The translations under genes were made by a program, and so were the position numbers. Shown here one piece after another: positions 7,074-14,864 of a stretch of 24,767 nucleotides of DNA. Origin of the DNA: a virus; IMG/VR virus record IMGVR_UViG_3300009151_003437, positions 1-24,767 of that record; one strand, written 5' to 3'. Positions within the stretch are counted from its first letter, which is position 1. Every line of letters starts with the position of its first letter. The notes below the pieces were generated by a model. The model saw nothing but the letters and a program-made list of their open reading frames with translations. It was not told the origin of the DNA and did no database searches.

Positions 7074-9056
7074 TTATATTATAGCCATTGCTTGCACAGC
7101 GGCTTCGCCTCTTCGGGCACTGTTGTTGGTACTGCCATCTATGGTATCTACTGTGGCTTTGCCAAAGTTTCTACGTCTTGCAAAATAGAACAGTTCCAGG
7201 AATCGTGGAAAGCTCATGGTCTTGTCTTCGGGAAAGTCTAAATTATATATCACTGCACCTTGTTGCAATGGTTGATCAAATGTCAAATATTCCCAGATGT
7301 TGTAATCTAGTTCTAGTTTCTGTGGATACTGGGCAACATCATCGTATGCAATGAGATATTTCTTTTGAAACTTCATCACATTGTCTAACAATTCCTTGGG
7401 CAAATTGTATCGGCTCATAAACGCTTCAAGTTTGGCAAAGATGTTTTCATATTGATGTTCCACGTGCATGTTCAAGATACTGCGGTGAATCAAGTTCCAA
7501 CCATGAATCTCAATGCCGCCAATGTTGGGATGACGAATTTGACCTTGTGTCATCCAGTTACTGAAATACTGGCGCACCTCTGTTTGTTCTTTTACAAACC
7601 ATTCGTCGTGCTGTAGAAACTCAAACAAGTCTTCGTAGAATACACTGTAGTCTATGTCAAGATACTTGTAGACCAAGCGACTCAACAAAGTGCTCACACC
7701 ATTGATGTGAAAAGTGTTGATGTACCACGAGAAGATTTCAGCATCCAACATGATTTCAAAAGGCAAGTCTTTGGTGCTAGTAATAATATCAATACCTTCT
7801 TCAATGTGTTCATTAGAGTAGGAACCAGAGAAGTAATCAGTCACACGTTGCGAACCAATCTTGAACAGTTTCTTTTGCAGTAGATTCATCTCTGCATTTT
7901 CCAACAACTGCGCTTGGAACACAGTAAGGCCTGTGTGGTTGCCCATACGGAACAGTTTCCAGAAGTTGTCCTTCCAGGTCTTTAAACTTTCGCCAGGCAA
8001 GCCAAGAATAAGTTCTGTGTAGGTTGGAATGTTGCGCTGTTCACACAGTTCAAACACTTCTTCCAACTTGTTCATTTCCATGTTTTTTCTGCGGATATTT
8101 TCCAAGACGTCCACGTCGAGACTCTGCACAGATAAGGTAAGTCCTTGATTGAAACCTGGGGCATCCAAAAGTTTCTTGACAATGTCCACAACCTCTTTCT
8201 TTTGGTTTTTGGCCCAGGCCACGCTAAACGTTTTTGGATATCCATACTTGCTCTGTACTTCGATAATTTTATCGGCGATGAGATTATCACGTTCGGGGAA
8301 CATACCAAAGTTTGCATCAGTAATACTGATAAACCCACACCGGTGCTTTGCCATCCATTCCAGTTCATCATAAACTCTTTGTACATCAAAGTGCTTGACC
8401 TTGTTATAGGTCAAACTACCCCAGTCACAGAAGGTACAAGCAAACGGACAACCACGATTGGTTTCTAGTGTGCCGTTCCACTCTATGCCAGGATTCTCTG
8501 CCACAATCTTGTCAAACACCCCACTCAAGTATGGACTAGGAATTTCTCCAAGTGCTTCGATACGCTTGGCATCGCCGGTGTTTAGTGCTGTACCGTTCTT
8601 GTTGACCAACAGTCCGGGAATCTCATCAAAGTTGCGCGACTCAAAAGCTCGCATTACATTACGGAATGTAATCTCTCCCTCAAAGCAAATCACAAGATCC
8701 ATGTAAGGTTCTTTGACAAAGATATCTGGATCTGTAATAGCAGGTTCAGGACCACCAAAGATGATCAAGCAGTTGGGATTCAATTGTTTGACCATACGTG
8801 CTAGAGTATAGTTGTATTGGTGGTTCCATACATAGGTACTAAATGTAACCACATCGTTGGCGGCAAGTTTTTGTGCCAAGGGTTCCACAGCATCTCTACG
8901 CCAGACCATGTCTGTGCATTCAAAGTTTTCTTTAACCCAAGGATCAGTTAAGGCATAACTCCATATTACGCCAGCTGAGTATGGCAAATAGTGAGCATTG
9001 AACTCTTTAGGTCCTTGTTGGAAGTTGGGCTGGACCCAGGCAATTTTGTATGTCAT
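7074..9056 (-). CDS. B12-binding-domain radical SAM enzyme
   Basis: This 660-residue protein combines an N-terminal cobalamin-binding-type domain (VVTFSTYVWN near 70, IIFGGPEP at 98-105, FEGEITF near 125) with a radical SAM domain. The 4Fe-4S motif is C203-x3-C207-x2-C210 in TNRGCPFACTFCDWGS. The later ITDANFGMF and ELILGLPGES segments fit the radical SAM barrel. The long C-terminal region is unassigned and aromatic-rich, longer than in minimal class B methylases. Such enzymes methylate unactivated carbon or phosphorus, or rearrange rings. The typical B12 DxHxxG motif is not evident, so cobalamin binding may be base-off or lost. Two GT-A paralogues flank it. The substrate is unknown. Confidence 0.85.
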   Translation of the reverse strand: MTYKIAWVQPNFQQGPKEFNAHYLPYSAGVIWSYALTDPWVKENFECTDMVWRRDAVEPLAQKLAANDVVTFSTYVWNHQYNYTLARMVKQLNPNCLIIFGGPEPAITDPDIFVKEPYMDLVICFEGEITFRNVMRAFESRNFDEIPGLLVNKNGTALNTGDAKRIEALGEIPSPYLSGVFDKIVAENPGIEWNGTLETNRGCPFACTFCDWGSLTYNKVKHFDVQRVYDELEWMAKHRCGFISITDANFGMFPERDNLIADKIIEVQSKYGYPKTFSVAWAKNQKKEVVDIVKKLLDAPGFNQGLTLSVQSLDVDVLENIRRKNMEMNKLEEVFELCEQRNIPTYTELILGLPGESLKTWKDNFWKLFRMGNHTGLTVFQAQLLENAEMNLLQKKLFKIGSQRVTDYFSGSYSNEHIEEGIDIITSTKDLPFEIMLDAEIFSWYINTFHINGVSTLLSRLVYKYLDIDYSVFYEDLFEFLQHDEWFVKEQTEVRQYFSNWMTQGQIRHPNIGGIEIHGWNLIHRSILNMHVEHQYENIFAKLEAFMSRYNLPKELLDNVMKFQKKYLIAYDDVAQYPQKLELDYNIWEYLTFDQPLQQGAVIYNLDFPEDKTMSFPRFLELFYFARRRNFGKATVDTIDGSTNNSARRGEAAVQAMAII

Positions 9057-9059
9057 ACT

Positions 9060-9902
9060 CTATTTAACATTTCTTAGATCCTTGTTTGGACTTTCAAAGG
9101 CAAACATCTGGCTGTTTGGATCGTTTTGTCGCAATTTTTCCCAAGGATCTTGCGTACCCTTAAATATATTTTCAAAGAACTCAGTGCTGATTCCTTGTTC
9201 GTGCATATATGTAGCTAACTTAGCACAGTCACCTTGTCTTAGTTTGATCTGTTGCGGACTGTGAAAGTCCATGGGATGATTGAGATTGCCTTCTAGCATA
9301 GGGCGATTATTAAATATCTCATCATTATTGTTGCCAGTTAAGTCAAATCGGTCGTGTAGTACATTTACATCAATGCGTTCATAAATGTCTAACATATACG
9401 CCTGTTGACTAACCCATCCATCTTGTGTTGGATGTGGACTGATATAACCTAACAAATCAAGCCACGTCCTAGGTACAATAGGAAAGATACTGTAAGGATG
9501 CATATTATGAGTCTTAAAGCTGAGTACTTTAAACTGCCCTTCGTGGCTCATAATAGTGGTATCCCACCCTTGACTTTGCATCACAGCATCATCATTCCAA
9601 ATCATAAGCCAACGAGCACTGGATTTGGCGGCTAGTGCGTTGTTGTACTTGTGGAGATTGATATAACCCATACGGTCGAATCGCATGGCAGTATACCCAA
9701 CATCTTGAGTATCTAACCAAGGCTGGAGATGTTCCGTAAAGTAATCGAACCCAATGTCGTCGTCCCGGTCGAATGCAAACATCAGTTGTATACGACCAGG
9801 GTCATCTGCAAGAGTTACTAAACTACGGATACTGCGATCCAACATATCAGTGCGGCCACGGGTGGCCAACAGCATAGCAATATCAAACTCGTGTTCTATC
9901 AT
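9060..9902 (-). CDS. GT-A-type glycosyltransferase-like protein (paralogue B)
   Basis: This 280-residue protein matches the one at 6175-7026 along its whole length. Shared blocks include DIAMLLATRGRT at the N-terminus, the WNDDAVMQSQGWDT DXD region, HPYSIFPIVP, SQQAYMLDIYERID, HDRFDLTGNN and FFENIFKGTQDPWE. Identity is near half by eye. The two copies probably arose by duplication and now flank the B12 radical SAM gene. The start overlaps the queD stop as ATGA, so it belongs to the queD transcript. The role is glycosyl transfer by family inference, with donor and acceptor unknown. Confidence 0.72.
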   Translation of the reverse strand: MIEHEFDIAMLLATRGRTDMLDRSIRSLVTLADDPGRIQLMFAFDRDDDIGFDYFTEHLQPWLDTQDVGYTAMRFDRMGYINLHKYNNALAAKSSARWLMIWNDDAVMQSQGWDTTIMSHEGQFKVLSFKTHNMHPYSIFPIVPRTWLDLLGYISPHPTQDGWVSQQAYMLDIYERIDVNVLHDRFDLTGNNNDEIFNNRPMLEGNLNHPMDFHSPQQIKLRQGDCAKLATYMHEQGISTEFFENIFKGTQDPWEKLRQNDPNSQMFAFESPNKDLRNVK

Positions 9903-10405
9903 GCAAATAAATCTTCATTCCATTCACGATGGCCTTCACGATAAGCCATATTGCTTTGTGTTTCACGTACTTCCACACGATAGCACCACAGGCGAGCCGC
10001 CTCGCCAGGACCCCACATCTCTGGAATGTAAACACCATTCACATACTTGTACAGCATATCGCTAAGTCCTTCGCATCCGAGCCTTGGTAACACCACAATC
10101 TTGGCCATGTTTTTTTCTTGTAGCAATTTAAATGTTTCCATTTCAGGATCATCTGCTGCCACAATAAGTGTGTGATCAAATTGATCTTCTAAGGTTTTTT
10201 TAAGTTCCTTGAGCCCACCGTAATCGGCTGCCCAGTTACGTACATCTAGTTCATTAGTGCCAAAGTAAAACTTCATACTAAACGAATAACCGTGTATCAA
10301 GTTACAATGACTGTCTGCCCTCCACTGTCTATACGCACACGGAAATGCGTCGTGATACTCTTTGGTTGAGGTATATTTGTAAACTACGGGATTTAATGTT
10401 GTCAT
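9899..10405 (-). CDS. queD: QueD/6-pyruvoyltetrahydropterin synthase-like enzyme
   Basis: This 168-residue T-fold enzyme should turn dihydroneopterin triphosphate into 6-carboxytetrahydropterin for QueE. It is longer than bacterial QueD (about 120). Visible matches are H18 as first zinc ligand, the nucleophile-type C34 in C-N-L-I-H-G-Y, H38, the D61-Y-G-G-L-K segment, FDHTL with H77, and VEVRET with E148. The second His of the usual H-G-H motif is Tyr40, so the zinc site is altered. I recall the same H-G-Y in cyanophage proteins. The ATG has AGGAG 7 bases upstream, part of an inverted repeat. A CATAAATA box precedes it. Confidence 0.82.
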   Translation of the reverse strand: MTTLNPVVYKYTSTKEYHDAFPCAYRQWRADSHCNLIHGYSFSMKFYFGTNELDVRNWAADYGGLKELKKTLEDQFDHTLIVAADDPEMETFKLLQEKNMAKIVVLPRLGCEGLSDMLYKYVNGVYIPEMWGPGEAARLWCYRVEVRETQSNMAYREGHREWNEDLFA

Positions 10406-10487
10406 GCTGTTTCTCCTATGTTAATGAGCATAGGCTGGCAGAGTTTGTATAGCGGGATGAACGCCAAAGGCCGCTTGTGAGAAATAT
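10406..10487 (-). promoter_or_regulatory. Structured queD leader
   Basis: This 82-base gap is the longest inside the main gene block. It holds a CATAAATA box at its upstream edge, one 5-bp inverted repeat (10451-10455 with 10471-10475), and a 6-bp repeat ending in the queD Shine-Dalgarno (10415-10420 with 10429-10434). Its composition is more GC-rich in the middle than the flanks. It may be only a promoter and 5' untranslated region, or a translational switch. It does not match the compact preQ1 riboswitch layout I know. Confidence 0.45.
10415..10434. repeat. 6-bp inverted repeat at the queD ribosome binding site
   Basis: CCTATG (10415-10420) and CATAGG (10429-10434) are perfect complements with an 8-base loop. 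On the mRNA the downstream arm contains AGG of the AGGAG Shine-Dalgarno (10417-10413), so folding would partly hide the ribosome binding site. Confidence 0.5.
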
Positions 10488-10492
10488 TTATG
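10485..10492 (-). promoter_or_regulatory. Late-promoter-like box CATAAATA before queD
   Basis: Minus-strand positions 10492-10485 read CATAAATA, matching NATAAATA (seven of eight to T4 late consensus). It overlaps the TAA stop of the PP-loop gene and would direct transcription of queD and the genes after it. Confidence 0.42.
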
Positions 10493-11324
10493 GTTGTAAA
10501 GTTTGTATGAGTTGTTCTTTAGTACCATACCAAAATTTTTGAGTGTCAGTATCAAAAGGATCCGTTTTTAAAAGATGAGAAAGTTTGCCCATAACCTCCC
10601 GATATTGACTGTTAGCATTTAATGCTGGTATGTAATCAATCTTGGGTCGAGGTGTTACATTGTAAAAACTTAACTTATTATACTGCTCATCTTGAGCAAT
10701 GTCAAATTTATTGATATAACTTAGGACAAGTTCCGGAGTATACATAAAAAAAGATGTTGGGTGTCTACTATCATCGACTAGATTGGAGGCAAAATCCAAA
10801 CTACGACAGTAAAATTTTCCACTTGCTGAATCAAGGTTAACATCACCACCACAGAATATACAATAACCGTCAAGTTGATCTACGTATTCATAGATCAGCA
10901 TAGATGTAGTCATGTAAAAGTTTTTGATTTGTTTTAGTTTGGGAGAAAGTAAAGCAAGGCAATCTACATAAGCATCAATAGTGTACTCTAAAATTATTGG
11001 TTGAATTGAATTGACATGGCACCAATACTCAGCGTACCACGACTCAGACTGATTTAGAGTTCCAATTTTGACTATAATTGGTATAAATGGAATTTTATTC
11101 TTAAGTAATATTCTTGCAGTGAATTCGCTGTCGAGCCCGCCGCTTAATGATAGATAAAGTGGACGATCGCCCCATTCCTTGAACAACAACTGAGCGGCAT
11201 GATCTGCCGCATCGTCAAAATTTTGGTATAGGGTCGATGCACGACTGTTAAATCTCAATCGAAAATTTGGCTCACTAACACTAACTGAAAACCAATCATT
11301 ATGGCCGCCAAACCGCCAAGTCAT
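10488..11324 (-). CDS. PP-loop ATPase, asparagine-synthase-like
   Basis: This 278-residue protein has the N-type ATP pyrophosphatase P-loop LSLSGGLDSEFTARIL (58-73, core S-G-G-L-D-S at 61-66), as in asparagine synthase C-terminal domains and related adenylating enzymes. There is no N-terminal glutaminase domain with Cys2, so ammonia would come from elsewhere. Cysteines C155 and C158 form one C-x2-C, but the four-Cys zinc site of QueC is absent, so it is not canonical QueC. The gene is AT-rich, with one row near 10681 about 35% GC. It is coupled by ATGA to the PLP-fold gene upstream and sits just before queD. Amidation of CDG or of a sugar acid is a guess. Confidence 0.68.
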   Translation of the reverse strand: MTWRFGGHNDWFSVSVSEPNFRLRFNSRASTLYQNFDDAADHAAQLLFKEWGDRPLYLSLSGGLDSEFTARILLKNKIPFIPIIVKIGTLNQSESWYAEYWCHVNSIQPIILEYTIDAYVDCLALLSPKLKQIKNFYMTTSMLIYEYVDQLDGYCIFCGGDVNLDSASGKFYCRSLDFASNLVDDSRHPTSFFMYTPELVLSYINKFDIAQDEQYNKLSFYNVTPRPKIDYIPALNANSQYREVMGKLSHLLKTDPFDTDTQKFWYGTKEQLIQTLQP

Positions 11325-12226
11325 AATGGCAGATGGCCTTTGTTAAAGAACTTGGCAAAGCAAATACGGTTGCTGTCTACACTTCCACGATTGTGATTGT
11401 CATACTTGTGATTGTAGTCCAGTCCAAAGGTCACACATTTACTGGGCACTAGGTCATACTGTTTGCACCAGGCCAACTGTTGATCTCTATAGCGAGTGAA
11501 TATTTTGTCTGGGTTTTGATGATTGAAAAGTTGTATGCCCACAGCCGCACCAAACTTGTTGACGTAGTGAGTATTACCATAGATATTCAATCCATCTGCG
11601 GTATCTTTGCTAAATCTAATGCCAATACGCATTCCGTATACTGGGAACGGCTTGCTAAGGCTCATGGTAACATCCGTGATAGCAGGATGACTATAATCAA
11701 AATCAACGTCTGAACAGATACCAAAAAATGCTGAATCTATTAACACAGGTATTCCTAGTTCTAAACAACGATCTAACATTGCTTGAGTGTGTTTTTGGTC
11801 GCCGGTGTCAGCAAAGGGCAAACTGAATACCACAGCATCATTGGTTTGTAGTGGTTCATCATCAATGTACGCCCAATCATAATCTAAGTGTTTCCAGGTA
11901 AGTTCATGATACAAGTAATCACCACGGAAACAACGAAAGCGACGACGGTGATGTCGCAAATAAAATTTATCAAAACTCTCAGTTGTACCTTGTGAATAAG
12001 TCACACTGGGAAAATTATCTAGTCCTGACACACGATTTAGTTTTGTGCTTTCGATCCATTTTCGATATCGTCTGAGAAATTGAGGCACCACATGGTCATC
12101 CTCTAACCAATTGGTGGTAATGGATTTTACAATGGTGTTTACCAGTTGATCCTTCAACGGATCGGCAACACAGTCAGCGGGTGCTGTGGCAATGCCAACT
12201 AGATTGGCTTGTAATGGTGTGGTCAT
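11321..12226 (-). CDS. PLP-dependent aminotransferase-fold protein (class I/II-like)
   Basis: This 301-residue protein shows fold-type I PLP enzyme landmarks. VLIDSAFFG has D164 as the residue that would pair with the pyridine nitrogen, SLSKPFPVYGMRIG has K192 as the Schiff-base lysine, and R200 fits the phosphate-binding arginine. An upstream YSQGTTESF (77-85) resembles the phosphate-binding loop. It is shorter than typical aminotransferases (about 390-400), with a reduced C-terminal domain. The substrate is unknown. It sits between a HIT protein and the PP-loop ATPase with minimal spacing. No Shine-Dalgarno is obvious before the ATG. Confidence 0.72.
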   Translation of the reverse strand: MTTPLQANLVGIATAPADCVADPLKDQLVNTIVKSITTNWLEDDHVVPQFLRRYRKWIESTKLNRVSGLDNFPSVTYSQGTTESFDKFYLRHHRRRFRCFRGDYLYHELTWKHLDYDWAYIDDEPLQTNDAVVFSLPFADTGDQKHTQAMLDRCLELGIPVLIDSAFFGICSDVDFDYSHPAITDVTMSLSKPFPVYGMRIGIRFSKDTADGLNIYGNTHYVNKFGAAVGIQLFNHQNPDKIFTRYRDQQLAWCKQYDLVPSKCVTFGLDYNHKYDNHNRGSVDSNRICFAKFFNKGHLPL

Positions 12227-12229
12227 AGT

Positions 12230-12631
12230 TTATGGTTGTTGATAAGTGTTGGTTTTGTAGTTGCCTTGACCGGCAACCACATTACGTACACCGCCAATGG
12301 GATCGGGAGTATCACCGTGCATTCTTGGTATCAAGTGTACGTGTGGGTACATTACTGTCTGCCCTGCGGCAGTACCCATATTTAGCCCAACATTGAATGC
12401 ATCGCACTGATTGTTTTGCACCATTTGCCGCCCGGTTAACAATGCTAGACCTAGAGCTACCACAATAGACTCATCGGTGTTGGCTCTTGGCACAAACAAC
12501 AAGTGACCTTCTGTAACAGGATATGCATCACGAAATACGGCTATGTGAGTGTTGCTGAGTTCAGGTACATTATTGGTCCAGGGTGCTACTTTACCGTCCT
12601 GTGCGGCTGTTAGGGTTGCGTAACTAATCAT
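12230..12631 (-). CDS. HIT-family nucleotide hydrolase/transferase
   Basis: This 133-residue protein has the histidine triad layout: FRDAYPVTEGHLLFVPR (33-49), VGLNMGTAAGQTV (81-93) and the active-site H97-V-H99-L-I-P. The usual first histidine is Tyr95, which many active family members also replace, while the H-x-H core is kept. HIT proteins hydrolyse AMP-lysine, dinucleoside polyphosphates or NMP-linked intermediates. The ATG overlaps the folE stop as ATGA, so it is co-translated with folE. It could clear a nucleotidyl intermediate made by the PP-loop or cytidylyl enzymes nearby, but that is inference. Confidence 0.8.
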   Translation of the reverse strand: MISYATLTAAQDGKVAPWTNNVPELSNTHIAVFRDAYPVTEGHLLFVPRANTDESIVVALGLALLTGRQMVQNNQCDAFNVGLNMGTAAGQTVMYPHVHLIPRMHGDTPDPIGGVRNVVAGQGNYKTNTYQQP

Positions 12632-13329
12632 CTTGGTGCAAAGTCCTGTTGTAGTTTGATATTGTCAAAGAATTCCTTCTTTACACTTTGGTCTGATTTG
12701 AAGTTTCCACGCAAAACTGTGGTTTGCGTGAGACTACTGTGTGCCATAATACCGCGATTCTCACAACATCCATGTGTTGCTTGAATATAAACTGCCACGT
12801 CTTTTGATCCAGTCGCAAACTCGATTTCACGTGCAATGTCCATGCAAAGTTCTTCTTGGAGTGTTCCTCTTCTAGCACACCACTGTGCGATACGGGTGTA
12901 CTTGGAAAGACCAATGAGTTTGGGACCAGCAATGATTCCAATATAAGCCACACCTGTAACAGGCTGGTGATGATGGCTACACATGCTCTTAAGCTCTGAA
13001 CGCACCACAAGCATACCGTCGTATGCTCCGTCCGTATCGTTCGGGAAAGCCGTAGCATTAGGACTCTCCTCGTACCTGCCAGCCATAATTTCATATACAT
13101 ACATCTTTGCTAAACGTCGAGCAGTGCCTTTAGAGTTTGGATCAGTTTTGGTATCAATGATTAAACTTTCTAGTACACCTTCGAATTTTCCAGTAAGTTC
13201 ATCAACTAGTAAGTCTTTTTCTTTGTCGGTGATATACTCACTGATGTTGTCACCTGCCCAGAACCGCTTGTCTGCATCTATTAGACGCTTGCGAATTACT
13301 TGCGATAGGTTTAAACTGTTGTCTGTCAT
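12628..13329 (-). CDS. folE: GTP cyclohydrolase I (FolE)
   Basis: This 233-residue enzyme should convert GTP to 7,8-dihydroneopterin triphosphate, the entry step for pterins and 7-deazaguanines. The zinc and catalytic motifs are intact: S-M-C117-S-H-H120 followed by QPVTGVAYIG, GLSKYTRIAQWCARR (140-154), then QATHGCCENRG (183-193) with C188 as third zinc ligand, and the SSLTQTTVLRGNF end. Length is typical (E. coli 222). AAGGA lies 6 bases before the ATG. In a phage that also carries queD, queE and a TGT/DpdA-like gene, its natural role is base modification rather than folate supply. Confidence 0.93.
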   Translation of the reverse strand: MTDNSLNLSQVIRKRLIDADKRFWAGDNISEYITDKEKDLLVDELTGKFEGVLESLIIDTKTDPNSKGTARRLAKMYVYEIMAGRYEESPNATAFPNDTDGAYDGMLVVRSELKSMCSHHHQPVTGVAYIGIIAGPKLIGLSKYTRIAQWCARRGTLQEELCMDIAREIEFATGSKDVAVYIQATHGCCENRGIMAHSSLTQTTVLRGNFKSDQSVKKEFFDNIKLQQDFAPR

Positions 13330-13330
13330 C

Positions 13331-13927
13331 TTATTCCTTGATTGTGATAGTTCTTAAATCTTGATAGTCAACGTGTCTTGGTTCGGAACAAAATTCTTTA
13401 AGGCCTTCTAGTAATGCCAGCCCTTGTATGGCTTCTTCTGGTGTGGGCTTGTAATGATATCCAACTCTAAACTCACGTTGTGCTATCCAGGGTGTGATAT
13501 TTAGATCGCGACCGTCATACCTCATACGAATTATTGCATCATATGCTGTCTTGTCATCAAGTATTATAGCACCACCACGGCCTATATGTAAAGGTTTATC
13601 ATGTCCAAAACTCAAACATTGCATGGTATTTGAGCGATACATATTGCGTTCTAATCTACGGGCACTATCCCAAATTCGTGTATCTACAAACGGATATTCG
13701 CCTACCCATCGCTGCCAGGCATGATCTAAATAATTGTATTTGATACCTAACTTATGCATAAGCATAGGAATACTTAAATAGGTATAAGGAGTGAACGCAC
13801 ATTCTTGAACTTGATCATATCGCAAGCATAACTCAATTGCATGAGTACAGCAATCGGTCATAATAGCATATGGTGCGCCAGTGAATTCTGCTAGTTCTTG
13901 TTCGAACTTTAGAATCTTATCGAACAT
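13331..13927 (-). CDS. Short DegT/DnrJ-type aminotransferase
   Basis: This 198-residue protein matches the large domain of PLP-dependent sugar aminotransferases (family usual length about 370). It starts with KFEQELAEFTGAPYAI and a helix-start CTHAIEL (27-33) where the family has SGT-A. D87 in IWDSARR fits the PLP-nitrogen Asp, and K111 in SFGHDKPLHIGRGGAI fits the Schiff-base lysine. The last recognisable block is KPTPEEAIQGLALLEGL (160-176). The C-terminal small domain is absent, and folE starts one base after the stop, so no remnant remains. It may be a minimal enzyme, or need a partner. It follows galE with an 11-base overlap, suggesting amino-sugar synthesis. Confidence 0.7.
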   Translation of the reverse strand: MFDKILKFEQELAEFTGAPYAIMTDCCTHAIELCLRYDQVQECAFTPYTYLSIPMLMHKLGIKYNYLDHAWQRWVGEYPFVDTRIWDSARRLERNMYRSNTMQCLSFGHDKPLHIGRGGAIILDDKTAYDAIIRMRYDGRDLNITPWIAQREFRVGYHYKPTPEEAIQGLALLEGLKEFCSEPRHVDYQDLRTITIKE

Positions 13928-14864
13928 ACCAGGCCCAGGTATGGTTGATTACATCGGACAAATTATAATTACGCCACGGCATTCCAATTACGCGATCAAA
14001 CTTTTCTGGATTGGCGGTGAGCATGGCAGGATCTCCAGTACGACGAGATTCAACGCCAACATTGGGCATTTTACCTAACACATCCTGGGCACGATCGATA
14101 ATTTGTTGAACACTGGTGCCTGTACCTTCGGCAAGATTGTACACCCCAGATTCAATTATAGGATTTAGAGCCAAAATATGTGCGTGAGCAATATCATCTA
14201 CGTGTACATAGTCACGTATGCAAGTGCCGTCATCGGTAGGATAATCATTGCCGTAAATATTGAACTGTCCGCCATCTCTTGTGGCTTCTAGTAAACGAGC
14301 AATCACGTGCGTTGCGCCTGGATCCTGTCCATGTCTACCTTGGGGATCAGCACCACAGGCATTGAAGTAGCGGAACGCCACATAGTCTAACCCGTATGCA
14401 CGGTGGTAACTTTCTAGTATTTGTTCTATCATACGTTTGCTCTCTCCATATGGAGAGATTGGTTCGCAAGGATCGACTTCGTGACAGGGATTCATGATAG
14501 GTTCGCCGTACACAGCCGCACTAGAACTGAATATAAATCTAGTCTTGGGCAAAGCCGATCTCACAATATCCAGCAGTGCCATGGTCTTGGCCACGTTGTT
14601 TTTGTAGTACTCAGCAGGATTCTTTACACTGGGCCCTACTAGACTTGTGCCAGCACAATGAATGATAGCAGTGGGTTGTGCCTCAAGTAGTCTAGTTAAT
14701 GATGCTTCGTCAGCAAAGTCTCCTTGAACAAAATCTGTAAATGAACTATATAATCCACTATGGCATAGTCGGAGATCAATACCTAATACTTTTTGACCAG
14801 CATCAGCTAACTTTAGCGCAATCTGTCCACCAATATAGCCCGAGGCTCCTGTTACTGCAATCAT
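13917..14864 (-). CDS. galE: UDP-glucose 4-epimerase (GalE-type SDR)
   Basis: This 315-residue protein is an extended short-chain dehydrogenase that should interconvert UDP-glucose and UDP-galactose (or the GlcNAc forms). The NAD motif is TGASGYIG (5-12), followed by IIHCAG near 67-72, SSSAAVYG (113-120), the catalytic Y139-G-E-S-K143, FRYFNACGADP (164-174) and DGTCIRDYVHVDDIA (212-226), all typical of GalE. Length is slightly below E. coli GalE (338). It is coupled by ATGA to the glycosyltransferase upstream, so the sugar it makes may be the donor for that enzyme. Confidence 0.88.
   Translation of the reverse strand: MIAVTGASGYIGGQIALKLADAGQKVLGIDLRLCHSGLYSSFTDFVQGDFADEASLTRLLEAQPTAIIHCAGTSLVGPSVKNPAEYYKNNVAKTMALLDIVRSALPKTRFIFSSSAAVYGEPIMNPCHEVDPCEPISPYGESKRMIEQILESYHRAYGLDYVAFRYFNACGADPQGRHGQDPGATHVIARLLEATRDGGQFNIYGNDYPTDDGTCIRDYVHVDDIAHAHILALNPIIESGVYNLAEGTGTSVQQIIDRAQDVLGKMPNVGVESRRTGDPAMLTANPEKFDRVIGMPWRNYNLSDVINHTWAWYVR

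Noticed and set aside
10406-10487. preQ1 riboswitch upstream of queD
   Set aside because: The expected compact stem with C-rich loop and A-rich tail was not found; the stems here have a different layout.
10488-11324. QueC (preQ0 synthase)
   Set aside because: It has a PP-loop but lacks the C-terminal four-cysteine zinc site and the S-G-G-Q-D-S type loop of QueC; the S-G-G-L-D-S form fits asparagine-synthase-like proteins better.
12628-13329. FolE as part of folate supply
   Set aside because: No other folate gene (folB, folK, folP, thyX) is present here, while queD, queE and a DpdA-like gene are.
13331-13927. Frameshifted aminotransferase pseudogene
   Set aside because: No remnant of a C-terminal domain exists downstream in any frame, since folE starts one base after the stop; the frame itself is intact.
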